This document shows positions 17,439 through 27,611 of a stretch of DNA of 64,000 nucleotides, in pieces. The notes below the pieces were generated by a model, which had not been told where the DNA came from, did no database searches, and saw only the letters and a program-made list of their open reading frames with translations. Source of the stretch: Shewanella sp. OMA3-2 (lineage in GTDB: Bacteria; Pseudomonadota; Gammaproteobacteria; Enterobacterales; Shewanellaceae). The position numbers and the translations under genes are program-made. Within the stretch, counting starts at the first letter, position 1, and each line of letters starts with the position of its first letter. Where the stretch lies: positions 1,066,001 to 1,130,000 of the forward strand of contig NZ_CP090974.1 in assembly GCF_021513195.1 (NCBI RefSeq), read 5' to 3'.

Positions 17439-18950
17439 ATGAGAAAAATTAACCAAGCGGCCTGGATATTGGCTTCGATTGGAGTTGCATTGACTGGAGC
17501 GCAAACGGCTCAAGCAAATGTATCAGAACAACAACTTCAGCAAATTTCAATGCCAAATAAGGTTGAAACATCAATAGGAACACTTGAGTTTTTTGATGGT
17601 GTTCCCAACAAAGCAACGATTGATACTGTGTATGACAACCTTGATAGGATGCGTGCGGTACAAGTCTTTTTGGACCATCAAGGTGCAGGTTCACTTAATG
17701 CTATGCGTAAAGGCAATGCCAGTATTGGCGCCGATAGCTCAAATAATATTACGATTACAGAACAATTACTTAAGTCTGAATCATTATATCTCACCGGCAA
17801 CACGTCGACTTTATATGCACTGGCTTATATAGATTTAAAAACGGAAGGCCCACTAGTTGTAGAACTTCCTCCTGGGATGCTGGGTTTTGTGGATGATGCT
17901 TGGTTCAGATATGTTACTGATCTTGGTGTAATCGGTCAGAATAAAGGTAAAGGGGGCAAATATTTATGGTTGCCGCCAGGTTATAAAGGCGAAGTGCCTG
18001 AAGGTTACTTCGTTATTAAATCTAAAACTTACAATAACTTAATGTTTCTGAGAGGATCAATTGATAATGGTTTAGAGCCTGCGGTTAATAACATTAAGTC
18101 AAGCCTTAAAGTATATCCATTATCAAAAGTAGCTAACCCTCCTGCCACGCAATTTACCAATATCTCGGGCAAGCGTTATAGCACTCTTTTAGTTAATGAT
18201 TTGAGCTTTTATGAAGATCTTAATACGCTTGTTCAAGTCGAACCAATAGATGCTATCAGTGCAGAGTCTAGAGGTTTGTTAGCCTCGATTGGGATTGTGA
18301 AAGGTCAAGCGTTCACACCTGATGACAGAATGAAAAAACTACTTAATGAGGCAGCAGTTATCGGTGCAGCAACTGCAAGAGCTATTACCTATGAACCGCG
18401 TATAGATGGCGTATTTATTTACCCTGATACACAAAGTGCTTGGACAACAGGTTACGCGAATAAAAATACCTCATTTGAAACTGATGGCGCTATGGGGTTG
18501 GATGCAAGAGTACTATTTTATTATAACGCTACCGGTGTTACGCCAGCCATGGCAATAGCGCGAGCGGGTCAGGGGTCTGATTATGCATTGGCGTATGTTG
18601 ATGCGAATAAACAAGCATTTGATGGTGCTAAAACCTATAAATTGCATCTGCCACCGAATGTGCCAGTCAATAATTTTTGGGCCGCCACTTTATATGATAC
18701 TCAAACACGATCGCTATTGCAGACGGGGCAAACATTCCCAACAGTAAGTAGTCAGGACAAGGCAATCGAAATGAATACCGATGGCTCGTTTGATATCTAT
18801 TTTTCACCTCAACCTCCTAAAGGTAAAGAAGGTAACTGGGTACAAACTGTTCCAGGTAAAAGCTGGTTTACGATTTTACGTATGTACGGTCCACTTGAAC
18901 CTTGGTTGAATAAAACATGGCGACCAAGTGAAATCGAATTAGTTAAGTAA
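17439..18950 (+). CDS. Secreted DUF1254/DUF1214 protein (third of three)
   Basis: A 503-aa paralogue of the preceding gene with the same length and domain order. The signal peptide ends around QTAQANVS. Shared blocks include ETSIGTLEFFDGVP, STLYALAYIDLKTEGPLVVELPPGMLGFVDD, KTYKLHLPPNVPVNNFWAATLYDTQTRS and the C-terminal NKTWRPSEIELVK, identical to the second copy. By eye well over half of the positions agree. Start ATG follows AGAGGGAATTAATCG. Confidence 0.85.
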   Translation: MRKINQAAWILASIGVALTGAQTAQANVSEQQLQQISMPNKVETSIGTLEFFDGVPNKATIDTVYDNLDRMRAVQVFLDHQGAGSLNAMRKGNASIGADSSNNITITEQLLKSESLYLTGNTSTLYALAYIDLKTEGPLVVELPPGMLGFVDDAWFRYVTDLGVIGQNKGKGGKYLWLPPGYKGEVPEGYFVIKSKTYNNLMFLRGSIDNGLEPAVNNIKSSLKVYPLSKVANPPATQFTNISGKRYSTLLVNDLSFYEDLNTLVQVEPIDAISAESRGLLASIGIVKGQAFTPDDRMKKLLNEAAVIGAATARAITYEPRIDGVFIYPDTQSAWTTGYANKNTSFETDGAMGLDARVLFYYNATGVTPAMAIARAGQGSDYALAYVDANKQAFDGAKTYKLHLPPNVPVNNFWAATLYDTQTRSLLQTGQTFPTVSSQDKAIEMNTDGSFDIYFSPQPPKGKEGNWVQTVPGKSWFTILRMYGPLEPWLNKTWRPSEIELVK

Positions 18951-18960
18951 TCTGGATTAA

Positions 18961-19003
18961 AAATATCGCAGGCACAGGATTAAACTGTGCCTGCGATATT
19001 TTA
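18961..19003. terminator. Strong terminator hairpin after the DUF1254 cluster
   Basis: A 17-bp near-perfect stem (AAATATCGCAGGCACAG with CTGTGCCTGCGATATTT) around a 6-nt loop, ending in TTTT. It is usable in both directions. Confidence 0.85.
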
Positions 19004-19369
19004 CCGTTTTATCAACTCTGCTCATTCAAGTATCGAATCACTACTATATTCAGATTTTTTGATTAATATTTGGTATAAAATCAAATCTTTCAGTTATTTA
19101 ATTATAGCTGTCGAGTGTGTTTAACTCCGCCAGCGGAATAGGTTTGATACACTGATGTTAAATTCCATTATCAATTTATCTTTTCTAGTAATGTGCTTAT
19201 CGTTCAATTATCCAAGTCATAAAAAACAGATTGAGATTTATTCATGTGATTGAGATTATGTTCCTGATAATATGACCTTTGTCTTTTTTATTGCGCGCAT
19301 TAAACAACTTTTGATAATGCGCCGACACTTGTGCTACCGCAAAGGGTGCGCTGTCACCAAAGGTATGGA
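19004..19369. other. Leader of the hybrid sensor kinase
   Basis: No gene. A perfect 8-bp inverted repeat GCGCATTA (19295-19302) / TAATGCGC (19315-19322) lies 50 bp upstream of the kinase start and could be an operator or an RNA hairpin. Confidence 0.35.
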
Positions 19370-22300
19370 ATGAAACCAACAGAGCCTGATTTACAGCTAA
19401 AATCTCCTATTCAACGTAATTATAATCGCGCGGTTTTTTACACTTATATTGGTGTGATTGTCATGTCACTTATTTCTGCGGCCATTTTTTATGAACGCCA
19501 AAAAGAAGTGCAAATTGAACAGCGTGAAGATCAAGTTGCGCGGCATGTATTGCAAATCGATTTATTATTAGAGTCCAGTATTCGTGCGGTAAAAAGTTTA
19601 CGTGATGTGGCGGTTGATCATCTGCGCCTAGGCGAGCAAGTGCGTAAAGATCGTCTACCCCAATATGAAAAATTCAATGCTGACGGACAATTTTTTAGTT
19701 TAGAACCTAATTATGTCAAAAGTGGTGAACCCTTTACCAATATGGGGCGCATCACAGGTATGGGGTCACTTGATGGGCGCAATGAGCAGTTTTATCAAGA
19801 ATTAGAAATGTTGTTTGAGCTATCCCTATCGTTTCCCGTTGCCAAAGAAGCCGCACCAAAAGCTTCATCTATTTACTACGTCTCTAAGCGAAAAATGATG
19901 TCGTACTTTCCTTGGAGCAGCTCTGATCAACGTTTCAGAGAAGAGCAACTTAATAAGCAGCAATTCCAATTGGCCACACCAGAGCTAAATCCGCAGCGAA
20001 ATGCTTTTTGGAGTCCGGCTTATGTTGATGGTGTCGAGCAAGGCCTACTCACCACCTTAGGCTTACCGGTTTATCTTGAAGATGAGTTTATCGGCACGAT
20101 TAACCTCGACATGACCTTAGCATCACTGGCTAAACAAATACGTACCTATTTCAAAATGCCTGGTACGGTAATTTTATTGGATCAACAAAATAACATTTTA
20201 TCCCACAGTGATTTTGACTCCAATGAAATGAATCGCGTTTATCATATCAGTCAACGTATTCCAGCAGAGTTACATTCATTATCAGAATCTGAATTGTTTG
20301 ATGCCCATGAAGGCATATTACGTAATAATCATTATATTCATTCGGTTGCATTACATAATGCCCCATGGCGATTATTGTACATCCAAGAAGAAGGTGCGCT
20401 TTTTCAAGATTCATGGGAAAAATTGCAACTGACTTTTATCTTGGTTGTGCTAGCACTGTCTGTGTTAGTGACCATTGTGCATTGGCAAACCCGTCGGGCG
20501 TTTGTTAGCCCTGCATCAAAACTACTGACTCATTTAGAGGCGTGTTCCCAATCACCGTTACCGCCACCAGAGGTCATCAGCCCAGGATGGGAGCCGTGGT
20601 TTTTACTGGTCAGTCGTATTTTTGAAGAAAACAAACAATACACCCGCCATCTTGCTGAGCAAAATAAACGTCTTGATAACCTAGTTGCCAGTCGTACTCA
20701 GCGTTTACGTGACACCACTGAGCGCCGTGAACGGGAATTTGCCTTATTAAGATCACTGATTGACTCATTGCCTGAAGCGATTGTCTTTAAAGATAAAGAA
20801 GGTAAGTATTTAGGTTGTAATAAGTCAGCAGAACGTATGCTAGGTGTCAATGAAAGTGACATTATTGGCTTAACCACATGTGACTTTACTAGCCCAGAAC
20901 AAGGTAAGCGCATTCTAGCCGAAGATAAACAAATTTTAGACGACAAAAAACCGCTGCAATATAAAGAGCGCACTGAAATAGCTGGAAAACCGGTATTATT
21001 AAATGCCTTTAAACTGCCATTTTATAACCGCCGTAATGAATTACTGGGGCTGATTTCGATCTGGCGAGACATTACCCGCGAGTATGAATCTGCTGAACAA
21101 TTACGTTTGTCAGAACAGCGTTATCACATGGCGATGGATGCGGTTGAAGATGGTTTATGGGATTGGTATATCGATTCAGAGCAAATTATCTGTAACCCTG
21201 CATTCTATTCAATGTTGGGTTATGAACCCAATGAGTTCCCTGCTTTATTATCATCCATTGACGGTTTAACCCACCCGGATGACCGTGACCGAGTTCAGGA
21301 GTATCGTAGCCAATATTTACTTGACCCTACCGATGCCTATGAAATTGAATTTAGGATGAAAGGCAAGCTGGGTGAATACCATTGGTTGTTATCTCGTGGT
21401 CGTGCGGTAGAGTTTTTAGAATCTGGCCAAACTAAACGTATGCTTGGTACTCATAAAGACATTACCCGCCAAAAAAGTAATGAAGTGGCCTTGCTGGAAG
21501 CTAAGCAAGATGCTGAATTAGCGAACATGTATAAAAGTGAGTTTTTGGCCAACATGAGTCATGAAATTCGCACTCCAATGAATGCGATTATCGGTATGTT
21601 ACAGCTAGCGCAACGTACTAGTTTGACGACCCAACAAGAGGATTATCTCAGTAAAGCGGGCTTCTCTGCCCAATCTTTATTGCGGATTATCAATGATATT
21701 CTCGATTTTTCTAAAATCGAAGCCGGTAAGTTAGAACTAGAGCGGGTAGCGTTTCCGTTAGACAAGGTATTGGATCATGTGCTGGATATGAATGCCATTA
21801 AAGCACAAGAAAAGGGTGTTGAATTATTACTCTATGCACCTGTTACTGCTGGGCTTATTCTAAATGGAGACCCACTGCGTTTAGGGCAAATATTAGTTAA
21901 CTTATTGTCAAATGCCGTTAAGTTTACCCAAAATGGCGAAATTGAGCTGGGCTGTGAAGATGTAGGCGAGCGTGATCACCGTATTACCTTAAAGTTCTGG
22001 GTGAGAGACACTGGCATCGGCATTAACAAAGAGCAGCAGTCAAAACTGTTTGATGCATTTGCCCAGGCCGATGGTTCAACTACCCGAAAATACGGTGGTA
22101 CTGGATTAGGCTTATCTATCAGTAAACACCTTGTGTCTATGATGGGCGGAACTATGCAGGTATCGTCAGAAGTGGATCAAGGCAGTACTTTCAGCTTTAC
22201 CATTAGTTTTGAAATTGCTGAAGAAAATATTGTTGAGCCTTTAATCGTACCTGAGCAGTTGAATAACTTAACCACATTAGTGGTCGATGATAACCCCAGT

Positions 22301-23077
22301 GCCTTGCAAATTTATTCAGCCTTAATGAAGGACTTCAGCTTTGGGGTTCGCACCGCATCGAGTGGCCAGCAAGCATTAGATTGTTTGGCTAGGCAGCCTG
22401 TTGATCTGATTTTATTAGATTGGATGATGCCTGAAATGGGCGGGTTAGAAGTATTGACCAAAGTGGATGAGATGGTGGCCGATGGGCGCTTGGCAAAACG
22501 TCCGGTGATTATATTAATGACAGCATACAGTGCAGAACCTTTAGCAAAGGATGTTGCCGATAGAAATGTACATGCCATTTTACAAAAGCCCTTTAAGGCA
22601 TCAGTTTTGTTTGATGAGATCATTGGTGCCTTTGCCAAAGAGCCAAAACTCAATGTACAGTCTGTTCCCAAAGAAGATATTCAAGAACAACAGTCAGGGT
22701 TGATTTTGTTAGTTGAAGATAATTTTATTAATCAGCAGGTTGCATCGGAATTATTAAAAAGTGCAGGTTATGAAGTGGTGATGGCCGACAATGGCCAAAT
22801 AGCCCTCGACTTAATTGACACCCGCGCATTTGACGCAGTATTGATGGATATTCAAATGCCAGTGATGGATGGGTTAACCGCGTCAAAAGCGCTACGTAAA
22901 CGTTATAGTCCAGAACAATTACCGATTATTGCGATGACAGCCCATGCCATGTCTGGCGATCGTGAAAAAAGCTTAGCGGCAGGCATGAATGCCCATATTA
23001 CCAAACCGATAGTATTGAATGAGTTATTCGATACCTTATCCCATTGGATTGAATATAAGAATAATAACAAGGTGTGA
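19370..23077 (+). CDS. Hybrid sensor histidine kinase with two PAS and two receiver domains
   Basis: A 1235-aa inner-membrane hybrid kinase. Domain order: TM1 (about 20-40), a large periplasmic Cache-like sensor (to about 350), TM2 (about 355-375), a short cytoplasmic coiled segment, PAS 1 (about 460-570), PAS/PAC 2 (about 580-700), HisKA with the phospho-acceptor His731 in MSHEIRTPMN, HATPase_c (NLLSNAVKFT, DTGIGI, GGTGLGLSI), receiver 1 (Asp1017 in LLDWMMPEMGG) and receiver 2 (Asp1160 in MDIQMPVMDG). No Hpt domain is fused, so phosphotransfer must use a separate protein. I chose the ATG at 19370 (AAAGG upstream). The metalloprotease 64 bp downstream may be co-transcribed. The ligand is unknown. 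Confidence 0.92.
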   Translation: MKPTEPDLQLKSPIQRNYNRAVFYTYIGVIVMSLISAAIFYERQKEVQIEQREDQVARHVLQIDLLLESSIRAVKSLRDVAVDHLRLGEQVRKDRLPQYEKFNADGQFFSLEPNYVKSGEPFTNMGRITGMGSLDGRNEQFYQELEMLFELSLSFPVAKEAAPKASSIYYVSKRKMMSYFPWSSSDQRFREEQLNKQQFQLATPELNPQRNAFWSPAYVDGVEQGLLTTLGLPVYLEDEFIGTINLDMTLASLAKQIRTYFKMPGTVILLDQQNNILSHSDFDSNEMNRVYHISQRIPAELHSLSESELFDAHEGILRNNHYIHSVALHNAPWRLLYIQEEGALFQDSWEKLQLTFILVVLALSVLVTIVHWQTRRAFVSPASKLLTHLEACSQSPLPPPEVISPGWEPWFLLVSRIFEENKQYTRHLAEQNKRLDNLVASRTQRLRDTTERREREFALLRSLIDSLPEAIVFKDKEGKYLGCNKSAERMLGVNESDIIGLTTCDFTSPEQGKRILAEDKQILDDKKPLQYKERTEIAGKPVLLNAFKLPFYNRRNELLGLISIWRDITREYESAEQLRLSEQRYHMAMDAVEDGLWDWYIDSEQIICNPAFYSMLGYEPNEFPALLSSIDGLTHPDDRDRVQEYRSQYLLDPTDAYEIEFRMKGKLGEYHWLLSRGRAVEFLESGQTKRMLGTHKDITRQKSNEVALLEAKQDAELANMYKSEFLANMSHEIRTPMNAIIGMLQLAQRTSLTTQQEDYLSKAGFSAQSLLRIINDILDFSKIEAGKLELERVAFPLDKVLDHVLDMNAIKAQEKGVELLLYAPVTAGLILNGDPLRLGQILVNLLSNAVKFTQNGEIELGCEDVGERDHRITLKFWVRDTGIGINKEQQSKLFDAFAQADGSTTRKYGGTGLGLSISKHLVSMMGGTMQVSSEVDQGSTFSFTISFEIAEENIVEPLIVPEQLNNLTTLVVDDNPSALQIYSALMKDFSFGVRTASSGQQALDCLARQPVDLILLDWMMPEMGGLEVLTKVDEMVADGRLAKRPVIILMTAYSAEPLAKDVADRNVHAILQKPFKASVLFDEIIGAFAKEPKLNVQSVPKEDIQEQQSGLILLVEDNFINQQVASELLKSAGYEVVMADNGQIALDLIDTRAFDAVLMDIQMPVMDGLTASKALRKRYSPEQLPIIAMTAHAMSGDREKSLAAGMNAHITKPIVLNELFDTLSHWIEYKNNNKV

Positions 23078-23140
23078 TCTGGCGGGGTTGAATTGCAGCG
23101 GGTCGCACTATTTTTTAGGGATTTTTACAAGGAATTTGAC

Positions 23141-25540
23141 ATGAATCGACGCCACCTCTCATTGGCGATAATGCTTGCCATAAGCCCTGCATTATCACTC
23201 ACTACGCTATCTAGCCCAGTATTGGCTGCGACGGCCGACACCGTCATTAAGACTAGCCAAGTGGCTGAAGGCTTTGTTAATTTTTATTACGATGACACCG
23301 ACGGTCAACTGTACTTACAAGCCAACAAGTTAAATCAACCTTTGTTACTATTAACCAGTTTGCCTCAAGGTGTTGGTTCAAATGATATTGGTTTAGATAG
23401 AGGTCAGCTTGGGCGAACTCGTATGGTGCAGTTTGAGCAGCAGGGGCCCTACATAGTATTGAAACAATTGAATACCAACTATAGAGCCAGCAGTGATAAT
23501 GTCGCCGAACAGCAGTCAGTCAAACAGGCTTTTGCTGAATCTATTTTGTGGCGAGGTAAATTACTGCCTGGGAAAAAAGCGTTAGTGTCGATTAATGATT
23601 TAGTGATTAACGACTTGCATGGTGTGTCAGACGTATTAGCCGCCACAGATCAAGGTGCTTATACCCTTGATAGTCAGTTGTCGGTGATCATGCCCGATAA
23701 TATTAAGTCCTTTGCACAAAATGCCGATGTCGATGTTAACCTGACCTTTAAAGCGCAACAAGCTGGCCAGCAAGTTGCCGAGGTCACCCCCGATGGTAAG
23801 TTTATGTCGGTGCGGATGCGTTATTCATTTATTCAGTTGCCCGATGCGGGTTATCAAGCCCGTGCCTATCATCCAATGAGTGGTTATTTATCTGATGAAT
23901 ATCTAGATTACTCCGCTAAGGTTGATGAACCAATAGTGCAGCGTTATTTATTGCGTCATCGTCTTGAAAAAATCATTCCGGGTGACGCCCCCTGTGAAGT
24001 GGTTAAACCCATTACTTATTACCTTGACCCAGGTGTGCCTGAACCGATAAGAACCGCATTGCTCGATGGTGCGCGCTGGTGGGAAGAAGCCTTTAATGAG
24101 GCAGGGTTTATTAATGGCTTTAAAGTGGCCATGCTGCCAGAGGGCGCTGATCCGCAAGATGTGCGTTATAACATGATCCAATGGGTGCATCGCGCCACAC
24201 GTGGTTGGTCATATGGCGCTGCTGTGACCGATCCACGTACCGGTGAAATTATTAAAGGCCATGTTACTCTTGGTAGTTTAAGGGTTAAACAAGATCACCT
24301 TATTGCCAGAGGCTTAACCGCAGACTGGCCTGACAGACAAGCCGCCGCCGATGCTGCTATGGCGCTTTCTTTGGCACGAATTCGTCAATTATCAGCCCAT
24401 GAAATTGGTCACACTTTAGGCTTTGATCATAACTTTGCCGCATCCTCTAACGATAATGCGTCTGTGATGGATTACCCCCATCCGTATGTGCGCTTAGAGA
24501 ACAATGCCATTGCGATTGATAATCCGTATGCTGAAGGCATAGGCGAGTGGGATAAATACACCGTTGCCTTTGGCTATGGTGCTGCGGCTAATCAAGACAA
24601 ACTGCTTAATCAAGCACTCACTAAAGGCTATCGTTATATTGGCGAAGCAGATTCGCGTGGAAATGGCGCCAGTCATATTTATGCCAGCCTGTGGGATAAC
24701 GGCAATGATGCTATTGCTGAACTGTCTCGCTTAGAAACCGTACGTCGTCATGCAATTACGCAATTCAATGGTGAAGCGTTACTCAAAGATGAGCCTAAAG
24801 GTGAGTTGGCAGACGTTTTTGTCCCTATGTATTTACTCACTCGTTATCAGATAGAAGCCGCTGCAAAATGGATTGGTGGAACCGACTATAACTACCAGCA
24901 ATTAGGCTCAGGATTACGCTGGTTTTTTGCCGCGCCAGCAAAGCAACATGCTGCTCTGGATGCGTTAGTGGAAGGGCTATCACCGCAAAGTTTAGCGATA
25001 CCTGATAATGTACTGCACGCTTTAGTGCCTAAAGCTGGAAACTATCGTAAAACCCGTGAAAGCTTTAATGGCAATATGGGGGTTGTGAGCGATCCTTTGG
25101 GGATGGCCGAAGTGATGAGCCGCCATATTGTGACTCAGTTATTGTCACCAGAGCGGCTAAATCGTGTTAATCAGGCTTATATGGAAGATGCTGAGCAATT
25201 ATCTGTCGTCACTTTGCTAGATAAACTAATTGGGGCAACCGTATACCAAGACTTATCCCGTGGGACTGAGTTAGGTATTAATATGCGAGTTAATACCGTT
25301 GTGATTGAAGGTATGCTGGCGGCATATCATCATCAAGATACTGCCAGTGAAGTAAAAGCCCAATTATTGGCTAAATTAAACTATACCGTGAAACAATTAA
25401 AACGCCGTAGTACCCGTGCAAGTGAATATCAAGCGGCACATTACGATTGGTTATTTCAAGGCATTGAGAAAAGTCTGCAAACACCGGAATATAAACTCAT
25501 TGCTAAGCCACTGACTATGCCACCAGGTTCGCCTATTTAA
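23141..25540 (+). CDS. Secreted zinc metalloprotease (metzincin type, DUF5117/DUF4953-like)
   Basis: A 799-aa exported protease. The signal peptide is about 28 residues (MNRRHLSLAIMLAISPALS, cleaved near VLAAT). The zinc site is HEIGHTLGFDHN with ligands His420, His424 and His430 and catalytic Glu421; a Met-turn follows in SVMDYPHPY, as in metzincins. The N-terminal region resembles the DUF5117 domain that precedes such catalytic domains. AAGGAA lies upstream of the ATG at 23141; the frame is open further upstream but without a usable start. It follows the hybrid kinase closely and ends at a strong terminator. Confidence 0.88.
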   Translation: MNRRHLSLAIMLAISPALSLTTLSSPVLAATADTVIKTSQVAEGFVNFYYDDTDGQLYLQANKLNQPLLLLTSLPQGVGSNDIGLDRGQLGRTRMVQFEQQGPYIVLKQLNTNYRASSDNVAEQQSVKQAFAESILWRGKLLPGKKALVSINDLVINDLHGVSDVLAATDQGAYTLDSQLSVIMPDNIKSFAQNADVDVNLTFKAQQAGQQVAEVTPDGKFMSVRMRYSFIQLPDAGYQARAYHPMSGYLSDEYLDYSAKVDEPIVQRYLLRHRLEKIIPGDAPCEVVKPITYYLDPGVPEPIRTALLDGARWWEEAFNEAGFINGFKVAMLPEGADPQDVRYNMIQWVHRATRGWSYGAAVTDPRTGEIIKGHVTLGSLRVKQDHLIARGLTADWPDRQAAADAAMALSLARIRQLSAHEIGHTLGFDHNFAASSNDNASVMDYPHPYVRLENNAIAIDNPYAEGIGEWDKYTVAFGYGAAANQDKLLNQALTKGYRYIGEADSRGNGASHIYASLWDNGNDAIAELSRLETVRRHAITQFNGEALLKDEPKGELADVFVPMYLLTRYQIEAAAKWIGGTDYNYQQLGSGLRWFFAAPAKQHAALDALVEGLSPQSLAIPDNVLHALVPKAGNYRKTRESFNGNMGVVSDPLGMAEVMSRHIVTQLLSPERLNRVNQAYMEDAEQLSVVTLLDKLIGATVYQDLSRGTELGINMRVNTVVIEGMLAAYHHQDTASEVKAQLLAKLNYTVKQLKRRSTRASEYQAAHYDWLFQGIEKSLQTPEYKLIAKPLTMPPGSPI

Positions 25541-25570
25541 TTTTCAGTTCCAGTTGCTAAATACCATGTA

Positions 25571-25606
25571 AACGCCCTCAAGCGAGCTTGAGGGCGTTTT
25601 TATTTG
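25571..25606 (+). terminator. Terminator of the metalloprotease gene
   Basis: AACGCCCTCAAGC pairs with GCTTGAGGGCGTT around a 1-3 nt loop, followed by a run of T. It also separates the two convergent genes here. Confidence 0.9.
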
Positions 25607-25616
25607 AGTTCATCTA

Positions 25617-25916
25617 TTAACCTGCGTTGAGGTTAATCAGTTTTTTGGGGTTTTTAGGGTAGAACAAGTCAGGTTTTTTATCTAAATGAGAAAACTGGCG
25701 AGTATTTTTATAAGGTAACTTCATAAAGCCACTAATACCATGACCTTGAATTTTATCAGCATTAGCAATAATTCTATCAAGGCAGGCCCTGAATGCGGCT
25801 TGTTTGCGCGGATTCAGTAGTCTTAAATAGCTGTGAATTTTTAAATGGGTCGGCAGCGCTTCAAAAATAATACAGCCAGTGTGATGGATTTGGTTAAGCC
25901 AGCCTAACTCGGTCAT
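25617..25916 (-). CDS. Conserved small protein of unknown function, overlapping the kinase gene
   Basis: A 99-aa soluble protein rich in Lys and aromatic residues (MTELGWLNQIHHTGC at the start, DKKPDLFYPKNPKKLINLNAG at the end). I do not recognise the family. The ATG at 25916 overlaps the last 23 bp of the upstream kinase gene in another frame, which implies translational coupling. The frame is open further upstream (to 26021), but that part lies within the kinase coding sequence and has no ribosome site. Its position suggests a substrate or partner of the kinase. Confidence 0.6.
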   Translation of the reverse strand: MTELGWLNQIHHTGCIIFEALPTHLKIHSYLRLLNPRKQAAFRACLDRIIANADKIQGHGISGFMKLPYKNTRQFSHLDKKPDLFYPKNPKKLINLNAG

Positions 25917-27438
25917 TATTTCGGCCTGGGAGTTCGAGGTTTTCTTCAGGGTCTTTACCGTCTTCAAAATAGGAATGCAGGCGTGATTTATCTTCCAACA
26001 ACGGCACATCTCCAACTTCAAAAGGTAATTGCATTTCCCCTGTTACTTCAAAGGGCATATTAGGGTTACTGCGTTCAATATGCAAAGTGTCTTTTGCGTT
26101 AAAGAAGCAGGCTTTAAACACCCCAATACGCTTAATTCCACGTGCCATAGTGACCATGTTATTCACCGCAAGCATTAGTGCGCTTTTATGGCTAGGGTCA
26201 TAGGTTGCTAAGTTTGAGTCAATGTACACCCCAGTTGGCTGCCAATGTATTACCAATCCGCCGACGATAGAATATTGAGCTAAACGTCCGACAGCCGCAA
26301 TAAAGCCTTTTTCTGTATCTGCCATTCCGACCATAAAGTTTCGATAATACTTATCGACCTGCACATCATCAATATTGGCAATGGGGTCATGACTATTATG
26401 CTCTTTTAAAAATGATTTACGCGAGCTATAACTAACGGTTTCAATCACCCTTAAACGCGGTTGAAGCCATACCGGAATTTCAGATTTAGTCGGCAGATAG
26501 GGAATGTCGGGTAAGTGCATCCTATGGTTATGACGCATACTTTTTAAAAAATAATCGCCAGCACGGGCTCTTAATTCAGGGTTTTCGCTTAACATGCCAT
26601 CTAAAGTTTTAGCTAATTCAATCGGCAGACCAATACTTGTGGCGGGAATAACCTTAGTACCAAAACGACTGCTTTGCCCTGACGCGAGTGCATATAATGT
26701 GCCTGCTACACCTTGTTCATCAAATCGTGCTGAAGAAAGTGCACCACTGAGTTGGTCTTCACCAATAAAATAGACATCGCCCATGCGGGCATTTGTTTGG
26801 TGCTGATCACTAGACATTAACGACATTACATTATCATCAACAGGACGGTTAAACTCATCGCGCTGTGCAAAAACAGCTGAGCCCCAATCGATTAGCGACA
26901 GGTTGTCATTTTCGATGTCATAGACTAGATTCGACGGTTTAATATCTCCGTGTACAAAGGGTTTACCTTTACGCAGATAATACAAAATATTGGCAAGTTG
27001 TCGCGCGATACTGACTATCATTGATGCTGGCAATGCGCCCATACGCAGGCAAATTTTATCTAAGTCTTCTCCTTTAGCGCGCTCCATCACTAAAATACCT
27101 TGCTTGCCGACACGTTCAAACTTGATTGCAGCGGGCACATTAGGGTGTTTTACTAAACTAAGCATGTAGGCTTCTTCTTCAAGCCTGTCTTGAATGTTTT
27201 GCGGTAACGTCAGGCGGGAAAATTTAAACACATGTGAATCACCGACACTATTTATGCCAGCAAATACAAAGCCGTAAGCACCTTTACCAATAAATTCTAT
27301 TGTCGAGTAACCAAGCTTGATCAGCTGCTGCTTACATAATCTGACCCAAGCTTTATGCTTGCGGGCATCATTTGCCTTAAGCAAATAAATAGACTGTTCT
27401 TCATTAATATAAAAGTGTTGTAGTTGTGGCGTTTGCAA
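25894..27438 (-). CDS. Eukaryotic-like Ser/Thr protein kinase with novel C-terminal domain
   Basis: A 514-aa cytoplasmic protein. The kinase core is complete: glycine loop GKGAYGFVFAG (51-61), Lys72 in HVFKFSR, catalytic loop HGDIKPSN (Asp165, Asn170), and DWG (Asp184) in place of DFG. There is no membrane segment or PASTA domain. Residues from about 300 to 514 form a second region that I cannot assign (WLQPRLRVIETVSYSSRK; MARGIKRIGVFKACFFNAKDTLHIE), which may be a substrate or regulatory domain. It overlaps a 99-aa gene downstream and is divergent from the Cys-rich gene at 27612. Confidence 0.85.
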   Translation of the reverse strand: MQTPQLQHFYINEEQSIYLLKANDARKHKAWVRLCKQQLIKLGYSTIEFIGKGAYGFVFAGINSVGDSHVFKFSRLTLPQNIQDRLEEEAYMLSLVKHPNVPAAIKFERVGKQGILVMERAKGEDLDKICLRMGALPASMIVSIARQLANILYYLRKGKPFVHGDIKPSNLVYDIENDNLSLIDWGSAVFAQRDEFNRPVDDNVMSLMSSDQHQTNARMGDVYFIGEDQLSGALSSARFDEQGVAGTLYALASGQSSRFGTKVIPATSIGLPIELAKTLDGMLSENPELRARAGDYFLKSMRHNHRMHLPDIPYLPTKSEIPVWLQPRLRVIETVSYSSRKSFLKEHNSHDPIANIDDVQVDKYYRNFMVGMADTEKGFIAAVGRLAQYSIVGGLVIHWQPTGVYIDSNLATYDPSHKSALMLAVNNMVTMARGIKRIGVFKACFFNAKDTLHIERSNPNMPFEVTGEMQLPFEVGDVPLLEDKSRLHSYFEDGKDPEENLELPGRNNDRVRLA

Positions 27439-27611
27439 ATGATATCCCCTTCAAACTGCTTAGGTTATTTAAGCCTTATCTCAGCCCGACTTCAAGCGCT
27501 TCCTAACTAATTTTATCGGTTAAGTAAACCTTGACCTGTATCAAGTTACTTTTACCCTTGAGTCGATAAGATTAAGGTGAATTTAGCAATCGTTTTGATC
27601 GGGAATGAGTT

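Noticed and set aside
25894..26021. Longer N-terminus for the 99-aa gene
   Set aside because: The extension lies wholly within kinase coding sequence and has no ribosome site; the ATG at 25916 gives a short coupling overlap.
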